Positions 21,601 through 32,700 of a DNA stretch of 64,000 nt are shown here, one piece after another; the first letter of the stretch is position 1, and each line of letters opens with the position of its first letter. The notes beneath the pieces are model-generated. The model was not told the origin of the DNA and made no database searches. It saw only the letters and a program-made list of their open reading frames with translations. Made by a program: the position numbers and the translations under genes. The DNA is from Cryptomeria japonica (taxonomy: Eukaryota > Streptophyta > Pinopsida > Cupressales > Cupressaceae). Location: NCBI RefSeq assembly GCF_030272615.1, contig NC_081413.1:330245802-330309801 (forward strand). The letters run 5' to 3'.

Positions 21601-23103
21601 TGTTAGTATATGTGCAGAGTATGATGACATGATGATATTGTATGTTGTCATTGATGTCAATATGTTGAAGAGTGAACTAGTATATTGAAGTAAGCAACTT
21701 GCAAGAGAACTAATATGTTGTTGTGAACCGGTATATGTGAAAAAGTGAAGTGGTATGTTTGTCCAAATGAACTAGTATGTTGAAATGTGAACCGGTATAT
21801 GGAATGTTTTGTATCAAGGTTTCATATGGTATGACTACCGGTTGGTAGTCTTAGCTTTAGGGTTTCTAGTTGAAGTGTTCTATGCCTGTGCGATTCAACT
21901 GATGACATTGTGTGATGAGTTAGCATTGTAATGAAGAACAGATTGTGTTGCCACGTCAGCCTTGTGCGGGTGAAGGATCTTGCATGAAGGAGATTGATCC
22001 TATCTACCTTGGGAATGTGCAAAGTCTCTGTAAATGGTGGAGAACACGTGATGTGTTATCAGCCTCCAAGAAGTGGCAAAGAATGAACGATGGAGAGCGT
22101 CTTGAGATATGTTCAAGACTATTGCATTCAATGCAGTATGTTCAACGGTCAGGATTGAATCGACTGAATTGCTTAACCTAAATGTTTAGGGTTTAGGGTT
22201 TATGATACCGACCTATCTGTTTCCTATAAGGTCGATATTGTTTTTCATGTTGAGGTTGTTGGCAAATGTTGTGTTTGTATCTAAGTGCAAAGATACGTGA
22301 TTCTTTCCAAACCAGATAAGAGAATAGATACCTGCAGAGTGTGATTGCAGAAGGAAGGAACTAAAGTAGATCTGCATTGGCATTGAAGTGCTATTACTAG
22401 ATCATTGTGATACCTGTTGACCTCTAACCACTTCAATAGTTGGAAAATCCCTTAATAGGGTAGCTTTAACTGGCTTGCTGTAAATCCTTTAACAGGGTGA
22501 TTCAAAATCATGGAGTTCTTAAAATCCTCTAACAAGGTAACCTTTAACAGGGTTTAACCCTTAACCGGGTATTTTAGCCATCCGTAAACCAGGTGATCCC
22601 TAGTAGGATCGGTTCCTAAGAGAACCTATTGTAAAGTCTTTAACCGGACTGGGCTCCTAACAGAGTGGACTTCAAAAGGGTTCAAAGAATAGCTTGTGGG
22701 TATTCATCCCCACCGTGGTTTTTCCCAGTTGGGTTTCCATGTGAAAAATATGTGTGTTATGTGTGATGCTTTTCATGTGATGCTTTGTTATTCTCTGTCA
22801 AGCAGTAAAGCATGTTGACCAGTAAGTCTTTGCATTTCTGTTGATGTATTACTAGTGTATGCATATGGGTGAAATGTAAATAAGATGTTAGATTGTGTGG
22901 AAAGCTAAGAGTTACCGGTTTATGTCCGTCACATTCTTACTGTGTTTAATCGGTAGTAATCTGGTTTGGATCGATGATATTGCTTGCCCGTCAAGTGCAG
23001 TGTTCTCAGTCAAACTGGTTCAAGGAAAAGTGTTTTTGCCAGTAGTGATTCACCCCCCCTCTCGATACCGGTTTGGTACTAACTGCTCATCATCGACTCA
23101 TCA
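21601..23103 (+). mobile_element. Solo LTR, family G (1503 bp), inserted in LINE RT
   Basis: It starts TGTTAGTATA and ends GACTCATCA, with a perfect 5 bp target duplication AAGGA at 21596-21600 and 23104-23108. It contains the family modules also seen in A, C and D: TTGTCATTGATGTCAA near the 5' end (21645-21660), CACCGTGGTTTTTCCCAGTT near 22711, and a C-tract followed by TCTC near 23051. No internal region remains, so a full element was lost by LTR-LTR recombination. ORFs inside it are incidental. Confidence 0.93.
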
Positions 23104-23108
23104 AAGGA

Positions 23109-25439
23109 GACCCCCTTTCTCCATTTTTGTTCATCATTATGGCAGAGGCTTTCAACAGAGCAATTGAAATTAAGAATGAGAAAGGGTTGTGGTAGGGTAT
23201 CACTATCCCAAGTACTACTATTGCTAACACTCACACACTCTTTGCAGATGATACATTACTCATGGGATGAGCATCCTTGCAAGAGGCAAAGCAAATTAAG
23301 TTAAAAACATTTTTATATACCTCAGTCTTAGGGCAAAGGATTAATGCACATAAATCCAAAATCTCCATTTTTAAGACAAATGCTATTATTTATCGGAAAA
23401 TTGTAAACACATTGGGCTTCATGCTAGAAGAGCTTCCTTCTACTTACTTGGGCATACCTTTTATTATGGGCCCCAATAAACCAATTTATTGGAAAATGGT
23501 CCTAGAGAGGATCAAGTCAAGAGTCTCGACATGGAAAGCAAGATGGCTTACATTGTCTAGTCAGATCCTCCTTATCAAAACAATGCTTGCTACTATCCCT
23601 AACTATTACATTTCAGTTAAAAAAGCTCCCTCTTTGATCATTTTGCAAATTGAAAAATTCATTATTGATTTCTTATGGAAGGGTAACCTGTTAGAGGAAA
23701 AGAAGATCCCACTTATCTCATTAAAAAATATGGCCTTAAATAAACAATTTGGAGGGGTGGGGCTGCATGATTTATCAAAAAGGAACATAGCATTTGGTGG
23801 GAAAGTTGTCTGGAAAATGTATGCCAAAACTGAAGCTAAATGGTATCAAATAATGCAGGCCAAATACCTTGATTCTAATAATCCTTCAAGAATTTTCACC
23901 ACTCTAGACCCTCCCTATGGATCTGCTATTTGGAATTTTATGATAGCTACTAGAGATGTGGTTGTTAAGTACATATCGTGGCAAGTGCATAATGGAGAGC
24001 ATGCCAATTTTTGGAACGATTCATGAAATTGATTGCCCCTTCTAAATCAAGAAGCCAATTTGATAGAGGCAATTCCACTTATCATCTCATAGTGGGGTAG
24101 CAAGTTGATTAATTATGTCAGTGTTGTTGAAAGAAATTTAGGAAAACAAATTTGGAAGGACCCTACCGATCTTTCCTTAGATACCACTTATACTAATTGT
24201 CTACATAATATCTTTTCCACTAGAACTGTTTATCTCTCAAATACGCAAGATAAAATTATATGGTCCCCTTGAAAAGATGGTAGCTATTCAATTAAGAATG
24301 GTTATAAAGTTGTGAAACAAATGGATAATCAGTTATATACACAAAGAGCCTTCTCTTTTTGTTGGAATAGCTCAGTATTACCTAAGTTAGGATGTTTTGC
24401 ATGGCTTGCATTGCAAAAGAGGATTTTAACAAGTGATAAACTGGCTAAGTTGAAGATTTCACAACCATTTAAATATGTCCTCTGTGATCAAGAGTATGAA
24501 TTAGTTGATCATCTATTTATTCAGTATTCATTTGCACAACAATTTTGGCAATTTATTCTCAATAAATTGGAGTTATCTATGCCACTACCAAATACACTTT
24601 GGGACTTGTTCCAATCATGGCCTACCCCCTTTGGTTCATCACTCTTTGCTTGAATTTGGATTATAGTTTTGGCTACTCTAATTTGGTCCATTTGGTGGGA
24701 AAGGAACAAGAGAATCTTCAGAAAAGCATCTGTTCCTATTCAGACAGTTTTAGAAGGAATAGAAAAATCCATTTCTGAAATGGTGAATTTCTACACTCAA
24801 AATGAATATAACAACTTTTCTCTCTTCACTCCTTGGGATGGCAAACTAGTTAATAATTGGAAATAAATCTCCATTCCTTCTCCTTCATGTTTCTTTTGAC
24901 TCAATCAACCTCATGTTGACAGATCTACTATCAAATGGCAGCCTCCATTGTACAATTTTGTCAAGATCAATTTTGATGGCTCTTCGCGAGGAAATCCTGG
25001 TGACTCAGGCATATGTATATGTATAAGAGATCAATTGGGGAATCTAAAGGCTTTCAAATCTCCTACCATTGCACCAAGCACAAATAATTTTGCAGAAGCA
25101 CAAGCTCTTTTAAGTGGACTAACATTGGTAAAGAAATTGGGTTTCACTAATATTCATATAGAGGGAGACTCAACAATGATAATAAATGCCTATAAGAAAA
25201 GACAAATTATAAATTGGCAGATAAGATATATTCTAGAATGCATCTGGGCATTGATGGACTCTTTCACCAATGTATATATATCACATACATATAGAGAGGG
25301 GAATAAATTAGCAGACCTCCTTGCTAATTTAGGGTGCGATAACATTAATTTGGACTCATCATTGCATGGAATCAACATACATGAGTTTCCAGATATTGAG
25401 TCAATAGTGAAAAATAACATGCCTTTTACTCATAACTAA
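23109..25439 (+). pseudogene. LINE ORF2, second part: RT palm, zinc-finger RVT domain and RNase H
   Basis: One frame runs from DPLSPFLFIIMAEAF to the stop at 25437-25439 with about ten nonsense codons (for example 23193, 23268, 24024, 24651, 24864) and no frameshift. The RT active site is LFADDTLLMG near 23245. A thumb region follows (LGIPFIMGPNKP, WKARWLTLSSQ), then a zf-RVT domain (24360-24560: WNSSVLPKLGCFAWLALQKR, CDQEYELVDHLF). The terminal RNase H (24948-25439) has INFDGSSRGNPG, AEAQALLSGL, IEGDSTMII and REGNKLADLLANLG, so all catalytic acids are present. This domain order is usual for plant L1 elements. Confidence 0.9.
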
Positions 25440-26638
25440 GATTTGATGTGGGCATCATTTAAAGAACATATTAACAATTCACATAGATATTTTAAATCCT
25501 CTATATCCTAATGTGTCATTTTCATGTGTTAATGTGTAAGTTGTATCAAGAATATGACATATTTTTCGTATTACATGATTAATTGGCTTGTGTGATTTCA
25601 AGGTGCATTTAAAATTATCTTCAGGCCGTAGCATTCTAAACCAAATTGTTTTTGTTGAATGCAAAAGTGGCAATTTGGAGTTGAATTTTAAGTGCAAAAA
25701 TGTCCTTCAACAAACTTTCATAAATGTTGGGAGAAATGTGGGTGTTTCTCTTCTCACTATTTTAGGCCATGATCATGTTTTACCAGATGAACCAGTTTCT
25801 AGTATGCCTTTGACATGGTGTGATTCCCGAGCAAAATCTTGAAAATTTAGCACATTCAGCAAGGCAATTTCCACTTTCATCTTCCAAGTCTTTTGACAAT
25901 TTCAACTCCACTCAACTGTCAGCCATTGGGAGGCAGGATTCACTGGATACAAATATCCCTTGGGTATTGAATGATAACGATAGTGTTTTGGCTAAATCTC
26001 AGCTAATGGAGGAAGAGTAACTCATGCACTTCAACAAATTTTGAAATTTTGAGGAGAATTTTTGACAGCTATGGGCCGATAGTGTTTGGTCAGCTTCGAG
26101 TTATATGGAGAGGATTTTTTTGCTTGCAACAATGTTCTTGTTTTTTGATGACACAATTTACATTTATGGCTTCTCCCTCTGTCACATCCTTTTGTGCCTT
26201 GATGGTTTTTCAGAGCCAAATTACGAAATACACATGCTCCTCATGCGAGTGAGCCAGGTCGATATGCTGATGAATGATAATGAAGGATAAATGTGGACTG
26301 TCTCTGTCATGATATTTGATGGAGTCTAGTTTTTTTAGAGATTAATAAGTGTTTATTTTCCCTAATTGTAAACTTTGTAATTAATATTTTGTGGGTCTTT
26401 GGGGTCTTAGTTTTGGTAGATATGTGCATATGCAAGCACTTGGAAATATAATACATGGGTGTTCTAAGATTAGTGGGTGGTTAGTAGTCTGAGTCTGGAT
26501 AGCTATTTGTGTCTTTGTCCTATATTTCAAGCAAGGATTGGAGGTTTTCTTGTTCTTTCCTCCATTAGCTCTTGAACTAGTTTCTATTTATATTAATATA
26601 TTAAGTGGCTCTACCACATTTGCCCCCCCCCAAAAAAT
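25440..26638 (+). other. LINE 3' untranslated region and tail
   Basis: After the RNase H stop there are only short ORFs (25588-25842, 25820-26020, 26049-26290) with no domain I recognise. The end near 26580-26638 (CTCTTGAACTAG, TTTATATTAATATATTAAG, C-tract, A-run) looks like a LINE 3' terminus. The exact boundary is uncertain. Confidence 0.5.
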
Positions 26639-27233
26639 TAATTACATAGGATTTAGAAGGTTTACGACAGCTTAATCCTAACAAATATATTATATTATAA
26701 CCTACAATTTTATGTTAATAACTCAAAACCCAACACCTATTTTCTTAAAGTAGTCTAATTAGGAAGGTTTTGGAATTTCCAAAGTTATGGAACTTGAGAT
26801 TTAATATATTTAATGCATTAATTAGATTGTGAAATAAGTATTCAATCTAAATCAAGATCTTTATCTAACTTTTATTTTTTTCAATCTAAACTAAATACTT
26901 GTTTGAGTGGTTTAAATAAGGATTTTCATTTTCCATTTCTAAGATTGTTTACGAATTTTGAGTGTTATATTAATGAAAAAGATTTTTTTTATAGAATTTA
27001 ATATTTGAATTCATGTACAATCTTGTCTCATTTGATGTCGTAATTTTTTATCTATCTAGATCACATGTGACATGGAGACTCAAACTAGCATGATGTACAA
27101 AGTTGTGAACAAAAAAATACCAAAATAACTTTTTTTTAATTGTTTGTTTGCATAATGATTTAATCTAATGGTACTATGCAATGCTTTTTTATTAGTTAGG
27201 AAAATATTTTGAAAGGGCCCAAGCCCTTGTATA
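26639..27233. other. AT-rich sequence between LINE and element C, nothing recognised
   Basis: No coding sequence, repeat terminus or RNA gene is visible. It is the left flank of the element C insertion; its continuation is at 53348. Confidence 0.6.
27229..27233. other. Target site duplication of element C (left), GTATA
   Basis: GTATA directly precedes the C 5' LTR and is repeated at 53343-53347 directly after the C 3' LTR, 26 kb away. This ties the two LTRs to a single insertion. Confidence 0.9.
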
Positions 27234-28782
27234 TGTTGGTAATATTGCATTATAACAGACAATGAAAGATTGTTGGAATTTCTTAAGGATATTGAGAAGG
27301 TTGTTGATGATTATGGATATAGCTGATTAAAGATGTTTTACTGTCTTGATATTATTATTTTGTCATTGATGTCAAGAAATTGATTTTCTAATTCAGTATG
27401 ATGTTGCCATATCTTGAGAAGTATGATATGAAGATTATAAAGATGTCGGTAAAAGACACAGGAAAGAATATGATGAATAAGGGGATGAATAAGGTATTCA
27501 ATGGGCAACTACTACCGAGTCAGACAATGATGAGATCATGATGTTTTAGATTGTTTTAACATCATACATATGTTGTAAATTGTAAAGGTTAATACTATAC
27601 TATGTTATCAAGCAAAGAACCTAGTCGGTAAACCCTAAGGAACCTAGTCGGTAAACCCTAAGGTTATTGCTATCGGTTAATGAAGGCAGAATGTCTACCG
27701 AGTGGAGTTTAGTATTCACCGAGTTGTAACCGAGTTGTAACCGAGCTATAATAGAATGCATTAAATGTTTACATGCGGTATTTAATGAAGGAAGTTGATG
27801 AGCTGGAGCAGATTAAATGTTTGGTGAGCCATGGAAGAAGTTTGTTAACAAATCTAAGGCAATGGAAAGTTAGCATGAAGATCTACAGCTCAGATTGAAC
27901 CACAATTCCCTGGCACAAGTTCCAAGACTATTATGAAAGTTCCAAGGTGGGGTAAAATATTTTTAGATCGAAAGATGCATTGAAACTGGACAAGATTAAA
28001 GATCTGATGGCTATGATTGATCATGGGAAATGTGATCAATGAGATTAAGCGGTTACCTAATTGTTTATAAATAGGAAATTGTTGATAAACAATGAATGCG
28101 GGCAAGTGTATGCACAAAGATGCTACATAGTGATTATCGAGCACAGAAGCTTGAAGACCTGTTAGAATAACAGAGTATAGAAGCCCAACAGATAGACAAG
28201 ATTAGTTCTATGTCTAGATTGTATTGAACAAATAAGAATCTGCTTTAGCATTTTAGATGTGAAGTTGCAGATAGATTTTTATTACTATTATTTTGTGAAA
28301 GTGATAGAAAATCTCTTAACTGAGTGGACTTAATAGTCTTATATGTAAAACCCTCTAGCAAGGTGACATTCTGATTGAGTGTTTGAAATCCTTTAACAAG
28401 GTCACTTCTAACAAAGTGAAGATCCTAACAGATCTGAGGGAAATCCCTTAACTGGGTCACATCTAGCAATGTGTTTGTAATCTTTAACAGGATTTGCTTT
28501 TAACCGAGCATACTCTAGAAGAGTATATTTCTTAGTGGGTCCGAAATCCCATAGTGGTTTTTCCCTATTTGGGTTTCCACGTTAAATCTGGTGTTATGAG
28601 GTTTATATTGTTCATATGCTTTTGAGTTTGCATGTTTAACAGTTTTGGTTATATTACTGATATATATGTTACCAAGGTTGAATCTGATGTTTTTATGGAT
28701 GATTAAGTTTGTATGATTCACCCCCCCCCTCTCATCTTGTTGGTTATTGGATCTGTACTTATATTAAGTATTAGAACTATCA
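27234..28782 (+). repeat. Element C 5' LTR (1549 bp)
   Basis: Starts TGTTGGTAATATT, ends GAACTATCA and is followed by an iMet primer site. It contains TTTGTCATTGATGTCAA near the 5' end, TATAAATA at 28066-28073, a GTGGTTTTTCCC motif near 28554, and a C-tract plus TCTCATC near 28721. Compared by eye with 51794-53342 it has the same length and about 13 substitutions, all in the first 230 or last 235 bases. Confidence 0.95.
28066..28073 (+). promoter_or_regulatory. TATA box, element C 5' LTR
   Basis: TATAAATA, preceded by TTGTT and followed by GGAAATTG. It is repeated exactly at 52626-52633 in the 3' LTR. Confidence 0.6.
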
Positions 28783-28784
28783 AT

Positions 28785-28796
28785 TGGTATCAGAGC
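28785..28796 (+). other. Primer-binding site, initiator tRNA-Met type (C)
   Basis: TGGTATCAGAGC, two bases after the LTR. The downstream leader (TTTGGACTTCG) differs from the A/D leader. Confidence 0.93.
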
Positions 28797-28846
28797 TTTG
28801 GACTTCGAAAGGAAAGTTTAAAGGCACTTGAGTTAAAGATCCAAAG

Positions 28847-29348
28847 ATGTATAAGAGGGATGCACCGAAGCTGAACAAGTCAAGTTTCTCTACATGGTAG
28901 AAAAGGATGAAGCTACATCTATCAGGAGTTGGAGAATATGTTGTATACTATTTGGAGAATGATTTTGTTACACCGAGCACTTATCCATTGACTATGGAAG
29001 AGATAAAGGCGAAGCAAGAACATATTCAAGCAATGATTGAAATAACATCTGCATTGACCGATTTAGAGTTTAATGATCTAGAAGGCTGCAATGATGCAAA
29101 GGCAATGTGGGATAAGCTCATATCAGTATATGGAGGAGATGAACATGTTCAAAGAGCAAAAGTAGACAGTCTGAGAGGACAAATTGAATCTCTGAGGATG
29201 AATGAAGGAGAGAACATAACTCAATACAGTACAAGACTAAAGGAGATTGTCAATCAAATCAAAGGAGCAGGTGGAACTATTGAAGAAAAGGATATAACAA
29301 GTAAGTTGTTAAGAAACCTTCTACCAGCTTATGCAATCCGAATCTCTA
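28847..29348 (+). pseudogene. Element C gag (UBN2 type), N-terminal part
   Basis: The frame begins at ATG 28847 (MYKRDAPKLNKSSFSTW), has a TAG at 28898-28900, and continues MKLHLSGVGEYVVYYLEND. It shows the Copia gag signature: LTDLEFNDLEGCNDAKAMWDK, DEHVQRAKVDSLRGQIESL, ENITQYSTRLKEIVNQIKG and LLRNLLPAYA. The sequence switches to element D at about 29350, so the rest of gag, including any zinc knuckle, is absent. The open frame then runs on out of frame into D to 29491. Confidence 0.85.
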
Positions 29349-29361
29349 CAAGGCAAAAGAA
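29345..29361. other. Recombination junction: C gag joined to D RNase H
   Basis: Left of this point the sequence is C gag; right of it (from AAATCTTGG at 29361) it matches 44241 onward in D. Both parents share TACAAGGCA at the breakpoint, which fits microhomology-mediated joining. The reading frame changes across the junction. Confidence 0.8.
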
Positions 29362-29880
29362 AATCTTGGATTATGGTATCCTAAAGATGAAAATTTTAAT
29401 CTATATGCATACACAGATGCAAATTGGGCAGGAGATGTGGATGATAGAAAGAGAACCACTGGAGGAGCATTCTTTCTTGGAAAGAGATTAGTTTCTTGGT
29501 TAAGTAAGAAACAGAGTTGTACATCGTTATCAACCGCAGAATCAGAATATGTTGCAGCAGCAACAAATTGTACATAGGCACTTTGGCTTAAGCAAATGTT
29601 GAAAGACATAAAGGTAAAATGCAAAGAACCTATTACTATATATTGTGATAACACTGCAGCAATTGATATATCTAAGAATCCAGTATTACATTCTAAAACA
29701 AAACATGTTTCTATCAAACTGAATTTTCTAAGGGAAAAAGTTGAAGAAAAAGAAATAAAACTGGTTTATGTGAATACTAAAGAACAGCTTGTAGATATTT
29801 TTACAAAACCTTTGCCTAAGGAAACTTTTGAGTATCTCAGAGATCAGCTCGGAGTCTTACCTCCATCGGTAGAGACTTAG
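29362..29880 (+). pseudogene. D' Copia RNase H, C-terminal fragment
   Basis: The product has LGLWYPKDENFNLYAYTDANWAGD, SWLSKKQSC, AESEYVAAATNC, then TAG at 29575-29577, LKQMLKDIKV, IYCDNTAAIDISKNPVLH, LADIF-like LVDIFTKPLP, and a stop at 29878-29880. The catalytic Asp codon at 29416 is retained; the D copy has lost it. The TAG at 29575 is shared with D (44455), so it predates the duplication. Confidence 0.88.
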
Positions 29881-30247
29881 ACAGTTGATGATTGTCATCA
29901 ACCGACAGAATTAAATGGACAAATCTTTTATTCCGGTATATGATGAGGAAGCTACTTCTCAGGGGGAGTAGTTGGTATATTGAATTGGTTGGTATTTTGT
30001 ATGAACTTGACCTTTTTGTGACTTTGGCATTTGATGTCAAAGGGGGAGAGATATATGGAAAAACATTAAAGAAAAATATATGGAAAAATGCATTATCTTT
30101 TTGAGGAGAGATTGGTATTGTAAATAAATCTTTGTATAAACACATATTAATCCCAGGGGGAGAATTGGTTTTTGTACTTGGCATTTCTATTTTGGCACTT
30201 TGATGGTTTTTCCATCTTGTGTTGCCATCAATGCCAAAGGGGGATAT
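29881..30247 (+). other. D' 3' tail with several polypurine tracts
   Basis: Non-coding. G-tracts lie near 29960 (CAGGGGGAG), 30038 (CAAAGGGGGAG), 30155 (CAGGGGGAG) and 30234-30247 (CAAAGGGGGATATT, touching the LTR). The inverted repeat arm GTTGCCATCAATGCCAAA is at 30221-30238, and its partner at 30268-30285 is inside the LTR. Confidence 0.75.
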
Positions 30248-31301
30248 TGTTGGTATTTTGGTATGGTTTTGTCATTGATGTCAACACCTGCTAAATACAC
30301 CTACTTTGGAAATCCAGCAACATTCACCGGCAATCAGTAAACTATTCAACAATCACCGGTATATGGTTAACCGACAGGATATAATGTACACCGGTACATA
30401 CAATGACATGGAAGACACTTGGTAATGTCAAAGACATCATGTGGACACTTTTCCTTGAAGTAATATCATTGGTATATTCTTATTTGCATATTTGGTTTTA
30501 TCGGCAAATAGGTCCAGGTTATCTAGGGTTACACCGACAGGTTTATCTTTTCCAGATCAGCATGGCACGCTATGGAGATGATTTATTATTGTTGTAAATG
30601 CATTAAGCCGACATGTTCAATCGATTATTGCAACGGATATTGTATTATTTGTAAAATGTTTTATTGTAATATCTTGTAGAGCCGACCTACTAAAATTGGT
30701 CTTAGGGTATGGTATAAATGTAAGATCTTATTTGTAAGATCAGATGTGGAATGCAAAAAAGAATTGTAAGAAGGTATATGCGAGATTAAGCAGAGGTATA
30801 CACGAAGACATCATTTGAAGGTGAAGCTAGGTTTTTGTAGAAGCATATCAACATTACACCGGTACCGAATCCAACATATGAAGATGCTATTTTGTGCAGT
30901 ACATTCTCATTGGATTTAACCATCCAACTGTAGTCAGTGTGACTCCCATTTGTGTTTGAGCAGTGAGCTCTAGGCTGTTGGCCTTTCTGCATGTGCAGAC
31001 CCCTCTTTGTACACTTACTATCTGCAGTAGTATCATCTGATTGTGGGTAAGGTTTCCCACCGTGGTTTTTCCCCTTACAGGGTTTCCACGTACAAATATT
31101 TGTGTCATGTGTTGTGGTTGACTTTGTGCTTATGTTTCATGCATTAATTCTTACCGGTACAACATTTCCTATTAACATTGTTTACCGGCACAATTAACTG
31201 TCTTACCGCTGTTAAGCAATAAGTTGGTTAATAAGATTTTGGTTTGAATTTATTAGACAACTGATTCACCCCCCCCCTCTCAGTTGTCCCTGGGACCTAC
31301 A
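30248..31301 (+). repeat. D' LTR (1054 bp), duplicate of D 3' LTR
   Basis: TGTTGGTATTTTGG to GGGACCTACA, followed by CATAC (31302-31306), the same junction as the genuine D 3' LTR. It includes TATAAA at 30713-30718, the CACCGTGGTTTTTCCC motif near 31060, and the C-tract followed by TCTCAG near 31268. Confidence 0.92.
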
Positions 31302-31306
31302 CATAC

Positions 31307-31567
31307 GACTCCCTTTCAAAGTAAGAGAAATCATAGACCAAGACCTCAATAAGCAGACAAAACACCTATAATTATTCCCAAAACACCCACATCAATAAGG
31401 GGAAAACAAGGTGTGAACACACACGTTACACACAAGTAGGGTTTGCTCAATCCCACCCTCACATCAAGGAGGACAAGCATACAACATAAGGTAGACACAC
31501 ACACACCAACTAAGGGCACAAGCGAAACCAGAGATCCCAGTGTTGCAACATGGGCTCTGATACCAAG
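31307..31567 (-). other. E internal end with primer-binding site (left copy)
   Basis: Non-coding, with ACACAC runs. On the minus strand, TGGTATCAGAGC (31565-31554) starts two bases after the LTR end, an iMet-type primer site. It duplicates 46192-46452. Confidence 0.8.
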
Positions 31568-31979
31568 TGTAATGCCCCGCTAGGAAACCCCTAAGGGTTT
31601 AAGTTAAAAAGACTCAAATAGAGTGTAAATATTTTTTTTTATAATAATAATAATTACGAGCGTTATAATAAGTTACAACATTAAGATAATTAGGAGTTAT
31701 CTAAAGCTTAGATAACATAGCGGAAGGCTAAACAGACCTAAGGAGTTTCCCAACGCGATTACGTAACCTTACACCTAACTCAACTCGCGTCAATTGATCC
31801 AATAAGCTAGATATCTTAATTACGAGATAACGCATAAGACATGATTATATATATGCTCAATAATTTGACATCCTAGAATTTTAGGAAGCGTTCGTTTATT
31901 TTGGGTGGATAGGAGGCCATCGCGAGGTTATTTACTCAATGCACTTTAAAACCTAATTAATTTAAGAGGCCTCCCTTAA

Positions 31980-32700
31980 GGTTCAATGCGATTAATATAA
32001 CGAAGTTCATTCATTGGTTTTAAGATAACCACCCACAATTGATATCTTTCTTTAATATTAAAAGTATGGCTAATAAGATGAGATTCGTTCATTAAGGATT
32101 AAACTTCCATTAATAGAGTGAGGTTCCTTCATTTGAATTCAAGCATAACCATCTAATGAGTCGTAGTTTCTTTATGGAGGATAGAATGCAAGTAGCCATA
32201 GAGCTCATTCATTGAAGTTTTAATAAAGCTAATAGAAGGAGCTCAATTCATTAAGGTAAAAATGTATTAGGAACACATGAGTTCATCCCTTTAATTAAGA
32301 TATAGTTATCAAGATGATATTCATTATTACAGGATTAAAATATAAGTTCATAGTGACATTCATTCATTAGGATTACAATATAACTAACTTAATGTGTGTC
32401 AATCTTTTAGTTAAAATATAGCTAATATGTAAAGGTACACTTGCTAAGATTCATATATAAACATCTACTTGGATCCTTCCCTTTTCAGTTCAATCTTAGC
32501 AATCATAAAGAAATTCATTTATTAGGGTTATAATTAGGGTTGAATAGTTGAGTTCACCCAATTCCCAAATTAATCTGGTAAGGATTGTTTGTTAAGATTA
32601 AAACATAAATAACTAAACAAATTCATCCGATATAGTGTAATATAACTAACATGGCAATATTCATATACTAAGATAAACAAAAAGGTAATTACCTATATGA
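31980..32700. repeat. Diffuse 50-60 bp repeats in E LTR
   Basis: Degenerate units combine (G)TTCATTCATT with AAGAT.A.AATATAGCTAAT-like text about a dozen times. The same array is present at about 46865-47585 in the other E LTR. Confidence 0.55.

Larger units (their letters stand above)
21059..26638 (+). mobile_element. L1-type LINE (5' truncated by the Tat insertion)
   Basis: It comprises part of ORF2 (RT from before the fingers, through zf-RVT, to RNase H) and a long 3' end finishing near CCCCCCCCCAAAAAA. Everything upstream (ORF1, endonuclease) is beyond the Tat element, to the left of the window. A solo LTR splits the RT. There are no LTRs of its own. Orientation is plus. Confidence 0.85.

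Noticed and set aside
21945-22181. ORF inside the solo LTR G
   Set aside because: Random ORF in LTR sequence; no homology recognised and the LTR boundaries are secure.
26600-26640. C-run plus A-run at LINE end as a separate SINE tail
   Set aside because: No A/B box promoter upstream; simplest reading is the LINE 3' terminus.
29346-29717. Minus-strand ORF over D' RNase H (also 44193-44597)
   Set aside because: Shadow of the RNase H coding strand.
30887-31108. Minus-strand 73-codon ORF repeated in all D LTRs
   Set aside because: Present only because the LTR is repeated; antisense to LTR promoter sequence, with no domain.
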